From Siphonodentalium dalli (taxonomy: Eukaryota > Mollusca > Scaphopoda > Gadilida > Siphonodentaliidae), in assembly GCA_032622095.1 (NCBI GenBank), contig CP136065.1, forward strand, positions 240,973,530 to 241,037,529: a DNA stretch of 64,000 nt, read 5' to 3'. The notes under the pieces were generated by a model. The model searched no databases and was not told the DNA's origin. It saw only the letters and a list, made by a program, of their open reading frames with translations. The stretch's first letter is position 1; each line of letters opens with the position of its first letter. Made by a program: the position numbers and the translations under genes. Below are positions 1-13,828 of the stretch, in pieces.

Positions 1-51
1 GTCCGACGTACAGCATACCATTTACATGTCCGACGTACAGCATACCATTTG
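1..51. repeat. Short direct duplication at window edge
   Basis: A 23 bp stretch beginning gtccgacgtacagcatacc occurs twice, at 1-23 and 29-51, 28 bp apart. It may be the end of a tandem array cut by the window edge. Confidence 0.75.
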
Positions 52-85
52 TTGAACGTAAATTCGACAACGACGCGCAGTAACC

Positions 86-2190
86 ATGCAGTCACTCAAA
101 CGCGGTCAGGTTACTTTATGTTTTAAGATTTTCGAAGTTTTGGACAACGAACCAGCCTATTCAACTATTAGAGACATTGAATGCGCGCCAATAAACAGAC
201 ATGTGAGTCACAAAAACAATGACAGACGACAGCTGGATAGTACTTCAGAAAGGGTAACGTTACTACAAATCGGGCGACTGGTTAGATTAGGACCAGTCTA
301 ATGCGCGAAATTTGGCAACAACTGTCTTAAAGGGGTACTGTACACAGAGATAGGCAATTTTTTTATTTACTCCCATTGACATAACTTTCAAGTTAGATTG
401 TGTTCGTGTTTATATGAGTTTCGTATAAACATAATTTAGCGACGAAAATATTGATCTTGGAAATAAAAATATTACGATTTCAAACTACGCGCCATGTTTT
501 TGACCTTCACCGGAGAAGACACAGGTTGCAGGATGAACCGGAAGTTCAATTGATGCCTGCAATATCTTCCATCGAACAATCTCACCCCCTATAAAAATAA
601 TTGACGCTTTATGAATCTTGTTTCTTCTCTTTTTTTTCCAAATTGGTTATAGCGGGACTTCCTCTTGCGTGTAACATGTTTTGTTCGCAACCCAATAATG
701 TTCGTCGTAAACGGCCGTCGATAAAAGACACCCAACATGTGAGATTTCAAGAACGGTAACTCGTAATGGCATAATTCGCCATTTTATGACTCCAGCCATA
801 AATTCATTTATATTAAATAATTCAATTTGACTTTTATGATAGCCTGTTAACCGGAACATTTTCAGTAGACATCGTCGACTCAAATACGTTATTTTAAAAT
901 ATAATATTGATATTAGATCGCAATTGTTACCGGGAATTTATTGAAATTGGCGTACAGTACCCCTTAAAGTTTCTACTCTACTTCATGGAAGTATAAAAGT
1001 ACATTTTAATAACAGATTTTAGTCTCAAAGTTGATATAATTGCTAAGTGAATGAAAATTGCTATCTAGCTCTAGCTCACTAGCTGTCATTCTGTTATTGT
1101 TTCTACAACTCTCGTGTCTGTTTATTTGCGCGTACTCAATGTCTCTTGTTTCATAGTCTGGTTCCTGGTCCAAAACTGCAAAAAATATGAAAACGTAGTA
1201 ACCTGATTCTCATATTATCCCTCCGGCGATAGTACTGTTCATTCGATAAGAAATTTTATCAACTTTGAGACGAAACTATATTAATTAAATGTACTTTTAT
1301 TTCCGTGCATTCATATACACACGTATCGAGGCACTATATAGTATAAACTTAAAGTGACACGAAACACTCCGGTAGGGTGATCAAATAGAAATGGAGAATA
1401 ATCTTGCTCAAAGTAGTTATTTTAACAAATATTATATCCAAATTGACTACACACACAGTCATTCTTATATATTAATTCAATGCAGTGACTCCCGATAACG
1501 AAATCTTTTTCATTAGTTTGTCGCCGCTAGATGCGTCCCGAATCGAGAAGTAAATATTTACAAATAAGCGTAGTTCAGACGACGTTTTCTATGGAGCGGT
1601 ACGGTTGATTTGCTTCATATTTTCGTCCGTGTTAGTAGAATGCTACATTCTTCCAGTTGGCATAGCACCTGCATACTAATTTATCAGTTTCACGCACACG
1701 AACAAGTACATAATATGACATATTATGTACTTGTTCGGGTGCGTGAAACTGATCAGTTAGTAACCAGACGCTATATATGCAAACTGGAGGAATGTAGCAT
1801 TTTACTAACATCGCCGAAAATCTGAAGCAAATCGACCGTACCACTCCATAGAAAACATCGTCTGAACTAAGCTCAATTGTAAATATTTACTACTCGATTC
1901 GGGACGCATCTCTCGGCAACAAACTAATGAAAACGATTTCGCCATCGAAAGAGACTGCATTTAATTCATATATAAGAATGACAGTGTGTGTTGTCAAATT
2001 GGATATAATATTTGTAAAAATTACTACTTTGAATAAGATTATTCTCCATTTATATTTGACCCCCTACCAGAGTGTTTCACATCACTTTAAGGCAGTTGGT
2101 GCCGAATTTCGCGCATTATAGACTGATCCTTGACCTGATTGAACCAGTCGCCCGATTTGCAGTAACCTGACCCGTTTGTCGCATGCAGTA
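86..2190. repeat. Nested inverted repeats (foldback cluster) beside the satellite
   Basis: Several inverted pairs are nested here. Positions 106-235 pair with 1080-1210 (shared core aataaacagacat in one arm), 248-336 pair with 2088-2172 (shared core caaatcgggcgactggtt), 992-1045 pair with 1250-1300, and a large palindrome occupies 1347-2092. No coding sequence is recognisable. The pattern fits foldback or MITE-type elements inserted into each other. The outermost pair brackets the block directly before the satellite array. Superfamily is not determined. Confidence 0.7.
1347..2092. repeat. Long imperfect palindrome (~370 bp arms)
   Basis: The sequence is nearly self-complementary about position 1718 (centre aatatgacatatt). 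The left arm starts with gtgacacgaaacact and the right arm ends with agtgtttcacatcac. Arms are about 370 bp, with scattered mismatches and essentially no spacer, so the single strand could form one long hairpin. It resembles a foldback element. No transposase ORF is visible. Confidence 0.88.
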
Positions 2191-2273
2191 ACCCTATACA
2201 GATGCGGATTTGACACACAGAGCCACGATTGTGTCAGACGGCTCATCTTAAGCAGTGGAAGGAGTCTAGACAA

Positions 2274-5200
2274 AAGAGTCGCGACCATGCGGGAATCCGA
2301 AGCCTCCTTTTATACCGCTCCGAGATTCAGATGCAACACTACACGGCGCATAACGGTAAGGGTCGCGACCATGCAGGAATCCGAAGCCTACTTTTATACC
2401 GCTCCGAGATTCAGATGCAACACTACACGACGCATAACGGTAAGGGTCGCGACCATGCAGGAATCCGAGCCTCCTTTTATACCGCTCCGAGATTCAGATG
2501 CAACACTACACGACGCATAACGGTAAGAGTAGCGACCATGTGGGAATCCAAAGCCTCCTTTTATACCGCTCCGAGATTCAGATGCAACACTACACGACGC
2601 ATAACGGTAAGAGTCGCGACCATGCGGGAATCCGAGCCTCCTTTTATACCGCTCCGAGATTCAGATGCAACACTACACGACGCATAACGGTAAGAGTCGC
2701 GACCATGTGGGAATCCGAAGCCTCCTTTTATACCGCTCCGAGATTCAGATGCAACAAGACGCGACGCATAACGGTAAGAGTCGCGACCATGCGGGAATCC
2801 GAAGCCTCCTTTTATACCGCTCCGAGATTCAGATGCAACACTACACGACGCATAACGATAAGAGTCGCGACCATGCGGGAATACGAAGCCTCCTTTAATA
2901 CCGCTCCGAGATTCAGATGCAACACTACACGGCGCATAACGGTAAGAGTCGCGACCATGCGGAAATCCGAGCCTCCTTTTATACCGCTCCGACATTCAGA
3001 TGCAACACTACACGACGCGTAACGGTAAGAGTCGCGACCATGCGGAAATCCGAGCCTCCTTTTATACCGCTCCGAGATTCAGATGCAACACTACACGACG
3101 AATAAGGGTAAGAGTCGCGACAATGTGGGAATCCGAGCCTCCTTTTATACCGCTCCGAGATTCAGATGCAACAAGACGCGACGCATAACGGTAAGAGTCG
3201 CGACCATGTGGGAATCCAAAGCCTCCTTTTATACCGCTCCAAGATGCAACACTACACGACACATAACGGTAAGAGTCGCGACCATGCGGGAATCTGAAGC
3301 CTCCTTTTATACCGCTCCGACATTCACATGCAACACTACCCGACGCATAACGGTAAGAGTCGCGACCATGTGGGAATCCGAGCCTCCTTTTATACCGCTC
3401 CGAGATTCACATGCAACACTACCCGACGCATAACGGTAAGAGTCGCGACCATGTGGGAATCCGAGCCTCCTTTTATACCGCTCCGAGATTCACATGCAAC
3501 ACTACCCGACGCATAACGGTAAGAGTCGCGACCATGTGGGAATCCGAGCCTCCTTTTATACCGCTCCGAGATTCAGATGCAACACTACACGACGCATAAC
3601 GGTAAGAGTCGCGACCATGCGGGAATCCGAGCCTCCTTTTATACCGCTCCGAGATTCAGATGCAACACTACACGACGCATAACGGTAAGAGTCGCGACCA
3701 TGCGGGAATCCGAGCCTCCTTTTATACCGCTCCGAGATTCAGATGCAACACTACACGACGCATAACGGTAAGAGTCGCGACCATGCGGAAATCCGAGCCT
3801 CCTTTTATACCGCTCCGACATTCAGATGCAACACTACACGACTCGTAACGGTAAGAGTCGCGACCATGCGGAAATCCGAGCCTCCTTTTATACCGCTCCG
3901 AGATTCAGATGCAACAAGACGCGACGCATAACGGTAAGAGTCGCGACCATGTGGGAATCCAAAGCCTCCTTTTATACCGCTCCGAGATTCACATGCAACA
4001 CTACACGACGAATAAGGGTAAGAGTCGCGACAATGTGGGAATCCGAGCCTCCTTTTATACCGCTCCGAGATTCACATGCAACACTACCCGACGCATAACG
4101 GTAAGAGTCGCGACCATGTGGGAATCCGAGCCTCCTTTTATACCGCTCCGAGATTCAGATGCAACACTACACGGCGCATAACGGTAAGAGTCGCGACCAT
4201 GTGGGAATCCGAGCCTCCTTTTATACCGCTCCGAGATTCACATGCAACACTACCCGACGCATAACGGTAAGAGTCGCGACCATGCGGGAATCCGAGCCTC
4301 CTTTTATACCGCTCCGAGATTCAGATGCAACAAGACGCGACGCATAACGGTAAGAGTCGCGACCATGTGGGAATCCAAAGCCTCCTTTTATACCGCTCCA
4401 AGATGCAACACTACACGACACATAACGGTAAGAGTCGCGACCATGCGGGAATCTGAAGCCTCCTTTTATACCGCTCCGACATTCACATGCAACACTACCC
4501 GACGCATAACGGTAAGAGTCGCGACCATGTGGGAATCCGAGCCTCCTTTTATACCGCTCCGAGATTCACATGCAACACTACCCGACGCATAACGGTAAGA
4601 GTCGCGACCATGTGGGAATCCGAGCCTCCTTTTATACCGCTCCGAGATTCAGATGCAACACTACACGACGCATAACGGTAAGAGTCGCGACCATGTGGGA
4701 ATCCGAGCCTCCTTTTATACCGCTCCGAGATTCAGATGCAACACTACCCGACGCATAACGGTAAGAGTCGCGACCATGCGGGAATCTGAAGCCTCCTTTT
4801 ATACCGCTCCGAGATTCAGATGCAACAAGACGCGACGCATAACGGTAAGAGTCGCGACCATGCGGGGATCCAAAGCCTCCTTTTATACCGCGCCGAGATT
4901 CAGATGCAACACTACACGACGCATAACGGTAAGAGTCGCGACCATGCGGGAATCCGAGCCTCCTTTTATACCGCTCCGAGATTCAGATGCAACACTACAC
5001 GACACATAACGGTAAGAGTCGCGACCATGCGGGAATCCGAATCGTCCTTTTATACCGCTCCGAGATTCAGATGCAACACTACACGACGCGTAACGGTAAG
5101 AGTCGCGACCATGCGGGAATACGAAGCCTCCTTTTATACCGCTCCGAGATTCAGATGCAACACTACACGACGCATAACGGTAAGAGTCGCGACCATGCGG

Positions 5201-8200
5201 GAATCCGAGCCTCCTTTTATACCGCTCCGAGATTCAGATGCAACACTACACGACGCATAGCGATAAGAGTCGCGACCATGTGGGAATCCGAGCCTCCTTT
5301 TATACCGCTCCGAGATTCAGATGCAACACTACACGACGCATAACGGTAAGAGTCGCGACCATGTGGGAATCCGAGCCTCCTTTTATACCGCTCCGAGATT
5401 CAGATGCAACACTACACGACGCATAACGGTAAGAGTCGCGACCATGTGGGAATCCGAGCCTCCTTTTATACCGCTCCGAGATTCAGATGCAACACTACAC
5501 GACGCATAACGGTAAGAGTCGCGATCATGCGGGAATCCGAGCTCCTTTTATACCGCTCCGAGATTCAGATGCAACACTACACGACGCATAGCGATAAGAG
5601 TCGCGACCATGCGGGAATCCGAGCCTCCTTTTATACCGCTCTGAGATTCAGATGCAACACAACACGACGCTTAACGGTAAGAGTCGCGACCATGCGGGAA
5701 TCCGAAGCCTCCTTTTATACCGCTCCGAGATTCAGATGTAACACGACGCGACACATAACGGTAAGAGTCGCGACCATGCGGAAATCCGAAGCCTCCTTTT
5801 ATACCGCTCCGATATTCAGATGCAACACTACACGACGCGTAACGGTAAGAGTCGCGACCATGCGGGAATCAGAGCCTCCTTTTATACCGCTCCGATATTC
5901 AGCTGCAATACTATACACGACGCATAACGGTAAGAGTCGCGACCATGCGGGAATCCGAAGCCTCCTTTTATACCGCTCCGATATTCAGCTGCAATACTAT
6001 ACACGACGCATAACGGTAAGAGTCGCGACCATGTGGGAATCCGAAGCCTCCTTTTATACCGCTCCGATATTCAGATGCAACACTACACGACGCATAACGA
6101 TAAGAGTCGTGACCATGCCGGAATCCGAGCCTCCTTTTATACCGCTTCGAGATTCAGATGCAACACTACCCGACGCATAACGGTAAGAGTCGCGACCATG
6201 CGGGTATCCGAGCCTCCTTTTATACCGCTCCGAGATTCAGATGCAACACTACACGACGCATAACGGTAAGAGTCGCGACCATGCGGGTATCCGAGCCTCC
6301 TTTTATACCGCTCCGAGATTCACATGCAACACGACGTGACGCATAACGGCAAGTGTCGCGACCATGCGGGAACCCGAGTCTCCTTTTATACCGCTCCGAG
6401 ATTCAGATGCAACACTACACGACGCATAACGGTAAGAGTCGCGACCATGTGGGAATCCGAGCCTCCTTTTATACCGCTCCGATATTCAGATGCAACACTA
6501 CACGACGCATAACGATAAGAGTCGCGACCATGCGGAAATCCGAGCCTCCTTTTATACCGCTCCGAGATTCAGATGCAACACTACACGACGAATAACGATA
6601 AGATTCGCGACCATGTGGGAATCCGAGCCTCCTTTTATACCGCTCCGAGATTCAGACGCAACACTACACGACGCATAACGATAAGAGTCGCGACCATGCG
6701 GGAATCCGAGCCTCCTTTTATACCGCTCCGAGATTCAGACGCAACACTACACGACGCATAACGATAAGAGTCGCGACCATGCGGGAATCCGAGCCTCCTT
6801 TTATACCGCTCCGAGATTCAGACGCAACACTACACGACGCATAACGATAAGAGTCGCGACCATGTGGGAATCCGAGCATCCTTTTATACCGCTCCGAGAT
6901 TCGGATGGAACACGACGCGACGCATAACGGTAAGAGTCGCGACCATGTGGGAATCCGAAGCCTCCTTTTATACCGCTCCGAGATTCGGATGGAACACGAC
7001 GCGACGCATAACGGTAAGAGTCGCGACCATGCGGAAATCCAAGCCTCCTTTTATACCGCTCCGAGATTCAGATGCAACACTACACGACGCATAACGGTAA
7101 GAGTCGCGACCATGCGGAAATCCGAGCCTCCTTTTATACCGCTCCGAGATTCAGATGCAACACGACGCGACGCATAACGGTAAGAGTCGCGACCATGCGG
7201 GAATCCGAGCCTCCTTTTATACCGCTCCGAGATTCAGACGCAACACTACACGACGCATAACGGTAAGAGTCGCGACCATGCGGAAATCCGAGCCTCCTTT
7301 TATACCGCTCCGAGATTCAGATGCAACACTACACGACGCATAACGGTAAGAGTCGCGACCATGCGGAAATCCGAGCCTCCTTTTATACCGCTCCGAGATT
7401 CAGATGCAACACGACGCGACGCATAACGGTAAGAGTCGCGACCATGCGGGAATCCGAGCCTCCTTTTATACCGCTCCGAGATTCAGATGCAACACGACGC
7501 GACGCATAACGGTAAGAGTCGCGACCATGCGGGAATCCGAGCCTCCTTTTATACCGCTCCGAGATTCAGACGCAACACTACACGACGGATAACGGTAAGA
7601 GTCGCGACCATGCGGGAATCCGAAGCCTCCTTTTATACCGCTCCGAGATTCAGATGCAACACTACACGACGTATAACGGTAAGAGTCGCGACCATGCGGG
7701 AATACGAAGCCTCCTTTTATACCGCTCCGACATTCAGATGCAACACTACACGACGCATAACGGTAAGAGTCGTGACCATGCGGGAATCCGAGCCTCCTTT
7801 TATACCGCTCCGAGATTGAGCTGCAACACTACACGACGCATAACGGTAAGAGTCGCGACCATGTGGGAATCCGAGCCTCCTTTTATACCGCTCCGAGATT
7901 GAGCTGCAACACTACACGACGCATAACGGTAAGAGTCGCGACCATGCGGGAATACGAAGCCACCTTTTATACCGCTCCGAGATTCACATGCAACACTACA
8001 CGACGCATAACGGTAAGAGTCGCGACCATGTGGGAATCCGAGCCTCCTTTTATACCGCTCCGAGATTGAGCTGCAACACTACACGACGCATAACGGTAAG
8101 AGTCGCGACCATGCGGGAATACGAAGCCACCTTTTATACCGCTCCGAGATTCACATGCAACACTACACGACGCATAACGGTAAGAGTCGCGACCATGTGG

Positions 8201-9259
8201 GAATCCGAGCCTCCTTTTATACCGCGCCGAGATTCAGATGCAACACTACACGACGCATAACGGTAAGAGTCGCGACCATGTGGGAATCCGAGCCTCCTTT
8301 TATACCGCTCCGAGATTCAGATGCAACACTACACGACGCATAACGGTAAGAGTCGCGACCATGTGGGAATCCGAGCCTCCTTTTATACCGCTCCGAGATT
8401 CAGATGCAACACTAAACGCATAACGGTAAGAGTCGCGACCATGCGGGAATACGAAGCCACCTTTTATACCGCTCCGAGATTCACATGCAACACTACACGA
8501 CGCATAACGGTAAGAGTCGCGACCATGCGGGAATCCGAGCCTCCTTTTATACCGCTCCGAGATTCAGATGCAACACTACACGACGTATAACGGTAAGAGT
8601 CGCGACCATGTGGGAATCCGAAGCCTCCTTTTATACCGCTCCGAGATTCAGATGCAACACTACACGACGCATAACGGTAAGAGTCGCGACCATGCGGGAA
8701 TCCGAGCCTCCTTTTATACCGCTCCGAGATTCAGATTCAACAAGACGCGACGCATACTGGTAAGAGTCGCGACCATGTGGGAATCCGAGCCTCCTTTTAT
8801 ACCGCTCCGAGATTCAGATTCAACAAGACGCGACGCATAACGGTAAGAGTCGCGACCATGCGGGAATCCGAAGCCTCCTTTTATACCGCTCCGAGATTCA
8901 GATGCAACACTAAACGCATAACGGTAAGAGTCGCGACAATGCGAGAATCCGAGCCTCCTTTTATACCGCTCCGAGATTCAGATGCAACAATACATGACGC
9001 ATAACGGTAAGAGTCGCGACCATGTGTGAATCCGAAGCCTCCTTTTATACCGCTCCGAGATTCAGATGCAACACTACACGACACATAACGGTAAGTATCG
9101 TGACCATGCGGGAATCTGAAGCCTCCTTCTATACCGCTCCGAGATTCAAATGCAACACTATACGACGCATAACGGTAAGAGTCGCGACCATGCGGGAATC
9201 CGAGCCTCCTTTTATACCGCTCGGAGATTCAGATGCAACACGACGCGACGCATAACGGT
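2274..9259. repeat. 83/84 bp satellite array, about 84 copies
   Basis: A head-to-tail array of a unit containing the palindrome gtcgcgac, then catgcgggaatccgagcc, ttttataccgctccgag and acgcataacggtaagag. Successive units are mostly 83 bp apart, with an 84 bp variant carrying gaagcc in place of gagcc. Units differ by a few bases (cgggaa/tgggaa, cagatg/cacatg, actacacga/aagacgcga). Because 83 is not a multiple of three, the frame rotates and each strand gives many overlapping arginine/threonine-rich pseudo-ORFs, the longest 258 codons. These are translations of the repeat and not genes. A multi-unit block is duplicated with an offset of 1159 bp (see findings). Confidence 0.97.
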
Positions 9260-9307
9260 GAACATGCCATGATGAAATAGGATGCTACATTGTATATCCC
9301 ATCTTCA

Positions 9308-9626
9308 CGACCAAACTCCAGCCAGAGTTATCTCCCATCGCTCCGCTGAGATACCACTGCCATAAGGACATTTGGTAAGGACTTCTTAGGTGTTCTTAGT
9401 TCTTATGTTTTATGATTAAAATTGTCGATGTCTTGCTCAGTTCATATTGGTCTTATCAATACCGAAAGAATTACCATTATTGCAAACTTTTGGTGGTCAA
9501 AATAAGATAATAGGTGACTAAATCTAGTTCCGACGATATGTAAAAATAGATGTATCGGTCCGCAAAGTACCATCCTTGTGGCAGTGCTATATCGCAGTGA
9601 TCACGTAGAGGGCGCTGCATGGAGTT
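9308..9626 (+). repeat. Interspersed repeat, copy A
   Basis: About 310 bp running from accaaactccagccagag to gagggcgctgcatggag. It is closely similar to 14753-15054 in the same orientation, so it is an interspersed element rather than a gene. Class is unknown; no TIR or poly(A) tail was recognised. Confidence 0.8.
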
Positions 9627-12029
9627 TGCGTCACGTGGTCATGTTGTGTGCCCATCAGAACATCATCCTTCTGTATTTGAGTCGTTTTATGTATAACATC
9701 TTTAACAATACATGTAGACGAAATATATGTTTGAATGAAGAACTCCTTAAAAATATCTCGAGACTAGCTCCCAAACCAACTACCTACATTTACCAGTCGG
9801 CCTGCGCTCAATATAAGGCCAAATTCAACACCATCAAAATGATGGTGTGGGTCATGCACACGCTTGTAACATGGCCGAGAGAGTTAATTGGTGGCGCCTC
9901 CACATTAGAATTTCCAACCAACTGCATGCACCACCCCCACTGAACAGGACCCAAGTCCGAAGTACCTCATGCATCCATTGTTGGAATGGAAATGTCCAAC
10001 CTGACATCTCCCCTATAAGAATGGAAATGTTCAACTGATATCAGTCAAAAACAATGTACCTAAAGTAAGGTCTGAAACAAATTTCACGTTAAATAATGCT
10101 TGGTTGGAGAATCAAACTATCAGAACAATTTGAACCTATTTGTAGTTTGAAATTTACAACTGATGTTGTGGCGGACATGGAATTCCCAACTGTTGAGACT
10201 GCTTTTTACCAAACTTGGGGTTGAGACACCCCGACCCCACACTTAAGTGTATATATACACTATTAATTTCCTTCTTTCATAAATATTTTTCATCTATACG
10301 GGGTATAACACAAAGGATCTACAACTACAACTAAATTTACAAATCGAGTCCAGTAAATTAGGTCCAGACCTAATTTACTGGACGAGTTTTCCAAATTTAA
10401 CTATAAACTGGGGACGAGTCGTAGGTTCTATTTATTACTTGATCCAAAATATCGATAAAACATACTTAAATCAATAAATGGGACGTGAAGCTAACAGCTG
10501 CTTCTATAAATCGTCACCCTCGTCGAATCGGCTTATCTATTTCAGAATCGACGGAAAGTACCGAGGTGTCCGATTGTGGCTTCTAGAAGGCGTGTGATGG
10601 CGTTTCACGTAACTATATGCGTTGTTTGCCAGCATAAAGAAATAATCCGTAGATAAATAAGACTAACGTATTTAATTTCGTAAATTTAATGAAAAAACAA
10701 TAGCAATATCAGTCAGACACAGATCCTGTTTCGTTCCTCGCCCCCTCCCGATTCCGAATCACGTTTGCCCAACAATACTACATTTGAGAGCATCTGGTAC
10801 TATTTCCTGTTATGCAATGACCGTGGCATTATCATTATTATAGAATGCGTTTAATGTATGACATAAGGGTCGAATCGTGTAATAACATGTATTTGAATAT
10901 GGACAGCTAGCTGCACTTGTGTGCAAAACTTTAGTATAATAAAGCAAACTGTCAACTCAATTGGCAGCTGGCACATATTAGTTCGAACCAGGCATCACCA
11001 TATATGCAATTCGATGCGTAGAAAACACATAGATTTCAAAAATAGAAATGTAATAACTCTGAGCTTTGAAGGTTGGATTCCTAGACTAAAATAAAATAGT
11101 TTCACCCCCCCCCCCCCGAAGCCGAAGAAGTACTAATTTAGAGATGTTAAATAGGAAGAAATAGTAATTAGGGGCGTTAAATTGGGCAGGGTGTCTTTAA
11201 CAGGAAGCATGCATGTGCAAAATAATTAAGAAAACGAGAAGATTGCCAGCTGGGGTTAACTGACATAATTAGTATTTTTCGAACAATGCTGGGCATGATA
11301 GACTGATCATATTATTGATATTGGATGGGTATATCTTGATTTAAAATAACTTTATTCTATGAGGTTGTTACTATGTAATACAGAATGAACATAATATGCA
11401 ATATGAACATAAAAGAAATAACTCAATGTGAGTGTATAAACATTTGGTATATATACATGATAAGACAGTCGCTAGTATTACCGTGATAAACGAGAATTTA
11501 CAATAAAATGGTACATGTGCAGTTAGTTCATGGCACGAGACCTACCGTGGTGATATCAAAGCTCATGCATGGTGATACTGCGGGTGATATTAAAGCTCAT
11601 GTATGGTAATATAGACATACTGAAGTTCCTCTTTGACAAGATCCTATATGTGAAGTTTCAAATTCCAAAACAAGAGTACGCTATACGTAATACGTATAGG
11701 GGTGTCACTTGGTATACAACCCCACGTTGCATACCATGCACAGGCCCCTGGGGAAAATTACTAAAATACCAGTGTACGGTATAGTCTAAATTGGTATTTT
11801 AGTAATTCCCCCCAGGGGGCCTGTGTTGAATATCACTGAGTGTGGGCATACATTGAGTAGAAAAAGCACTGACCCTTGACCATTCTTGATCACATTGTGT
11901 TCTTTTCATTACCAAATTCCATCGAGAGCCGATAACCTACTAGACAGTATGGCTGAGATATCTGCTGAAAATCAACATTTACAGATCAACAAAGAGGAAT
12001 AACTATAGAATAAACTCCTATTTCAAAAC
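9627..12029. other. Non-coding intergenic stretch with two hairpins
   Basis: No gene is recognised. It holds a perfect hairpin at 10348-10384 (arms gtccagtaaattaggtc), a run of 13 C at 11105-11117 inside a repeat shared with 15280 and 26570, and a hairpin at 11740-11823 whose ~31 bp arms include ttactaaaatacca. The rest is AT-rich unique-looking sequence. Confidence 0.6.
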
Positions 12030-13105
12030 CTGTCGGGTTTCGTTCCGAAACACAGCACTACATTTCAATTGATTGATCTTTATTACCCAGCTGTGTCAGA
12101 CACTCGACAAAGGCTTATACGCACTTGTTCAGTATTTTGTGATATCTCTAATATAAAGCCTTCGAGAGAGGCTGGCACAGAGGGTTGATTGCCAAAATTT
12201 ATTTAACTAGCTGCTGTAGTTCTGGGTTTTTCGAGATCACATTTGGCTGTGGGATAGCCCTGTCGTACACTTGGGGATTTATTTTAAAAAGTAAACACAT
12301 GACCTATGATTTTTCTTGCATTTTCGTGATCAACTGGTGTCAATCTAGCTGGGTAAACATCACTGGTATGGCCTGCAGGCTTCAATTCAGTGAATTTGGC
12401 CGAAACGTTAACACTGTCGCCTATGGGAAACCATTTAGTTCAGTGATTCCTATACAGGCGTAGGCAACGTACACCGCCATTTGCAAGCAATTTACAGAAT
12501 TATCAACCAAGACGCCCCTTTGTATCTGACATATCTCCTACCAGCACGCTCCAGAGAACGATCGGACTATAACTTTAGATTTCCAAATAAATTTTATTCC
12601 TATTTTGCTAATACTGAGCATTTTAAACAGTCATTTCTCCCATCCGTTGTTCTGGAATGGAACAAATTACCTGTGTATATAATCAATGCAACCTCCATTT
12701 CAGATTTCAAAGCCAATTTAGGGATTATAGACCCAATAATAAAAACACCCCTCTTATTTTTATACAGGAAAAAGGAAAATTAATGCAATACACTGTAAAA
12801 TTCGGAATCATTGTAGTGATCTCCGTTCGGATATGTTTGATAATCACATATCCGACTCGCCGATATGCCCCTGTAACTTAGACATTGAAGACGCCAATCA
12901 CTATTTTCATGTATGCCCTTTATTTATAGATCAGAGAATTGACTTTTATCTAAATTTAAGTATTAATGGCTTTCAATCATTAGAAGCAAATCATTTCTTA
13001 TATGGGGTTAAAGGTATATCAAACCACAAGAACACTACTCTTTTTCGCATTACTCTATCTTTTATAGCTAAAACAAAGCGTTTTGAACAAACCCATGTAT
13101 GATAA
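12030..13105 (+). pseudogene. Decayed LINE reverse transcriptase, 3' fragment
   Basis: Translated pieces match the palm and C-terminus of a non-LTR retrotransposon ORF2. SGFVPKHSTTFQLIDLYY (from about 12032) is followed by VFCDIS (12130-12148, the motif A region). After a deletion comes LPSVVLEWNKLP (about 12630-12675). In another frame from about 12785 lies CPCNLDIEDANHYFHVC, a C-x-C...H-x3-C terminal knuckle. Stops and frame changes show it is dead. Its C-terminal segment resembles the minus-strand copy at 18256-18790, so the two are probably one family. Confidence 0.8.
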
Positions 13106-13509
13106 CTTGGTAAATCTCGCCATTCATCTTTCAAACTCACTGAATTCTAGGCTTTTCTTCATAACCGGGATTGGAATACAGATGAAAACCCGACATCCGC
13201 AGCACACACACTCTGCACTATTCTTTATAAACACTTTGTGCTATATCTGCTATGTATTTTTATGTATGTTCCATGATTGTATTTATAGGAGAGGGGCAAG
13301 TTTTGTAATTTGTGCCCCGATCCCTATGTATATTTTTCTAGATACATTAAAATATGTTTAAAGTAAAGTAATAACTATAGAACGGAAAATGCGAGCAATA
13401 TCAATAGATACTTCTCTGAAAACACTCGAGATGGCCAACATCCTCACCAAATTTGATTGACTTTCGATAATATGTGACTGACGGACAGTGACCGGGTGCA
13501 TGGGTATGC

Positions 13510-13812
13510 GGCTTATACGGACCCTGGCTCTTACGGATCCTGGCTCTTACGGACCCTGGCTTTTACGGACCACCGGCTGATACGGACCCTGGCTTATACG
13601 GACCCCGGCTCATACGGACCTCAATTAAATTATGCAATTTGCAAACTTATATTTATGAATTTAATATATTATTATGATTGTCTTTTCACACATGTATCTG
13701 TATTAATTGAGAATATATGTGATTTTTTGGTGATTTTCAAACTTATATTTATGAATTTAACCGATTTTTTCGGTGATTTTCAAACTTATATTTATGAGTT
13801 TAATATATAATT
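13510..13812. repeat. Two adjacent minisatellites (16 bp unit; AT-rich unit)
   Basis: Positions 13510-13620 hold seven copies of a 16 bp unit like ggcttatacggaccct. Directly after, caaacttatatttatga recurs at 13642, 13738 and 13781 in an AT-rich repeat. The 104-codon ORF across them is repeat translation. Confidence 0.85.
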
Positions 13813-13828
13813 AGGATAATTATATAAT

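Noticed and set aside
2176-9255. Dozens of overlapping ORFs of 60-258 codons with arginine/threonine-rich repeats
   Set aside because: They are frame-shifted readings of the 83 bp satellite on both strands. They have no independent codon pattern and frames rotate with each unit.
2274-9259. CRISPR-like regular array
   Set aside because: Units are contiguous with no unique spacers, and the host context is an intron-containing animal genome.
9578-10038. Two overlapping ORFs of 121 and 63 codons
   Set aside because: The first begins inside an interspersed repeat, and neither shows a recognisable domain or splice context.
13496-13810. 104-codon ORF with repeated TDPGS-type motifs
   Set aside because: Covers the 16 bp minisatellite and the AT-rich repeat; no gene evidence.
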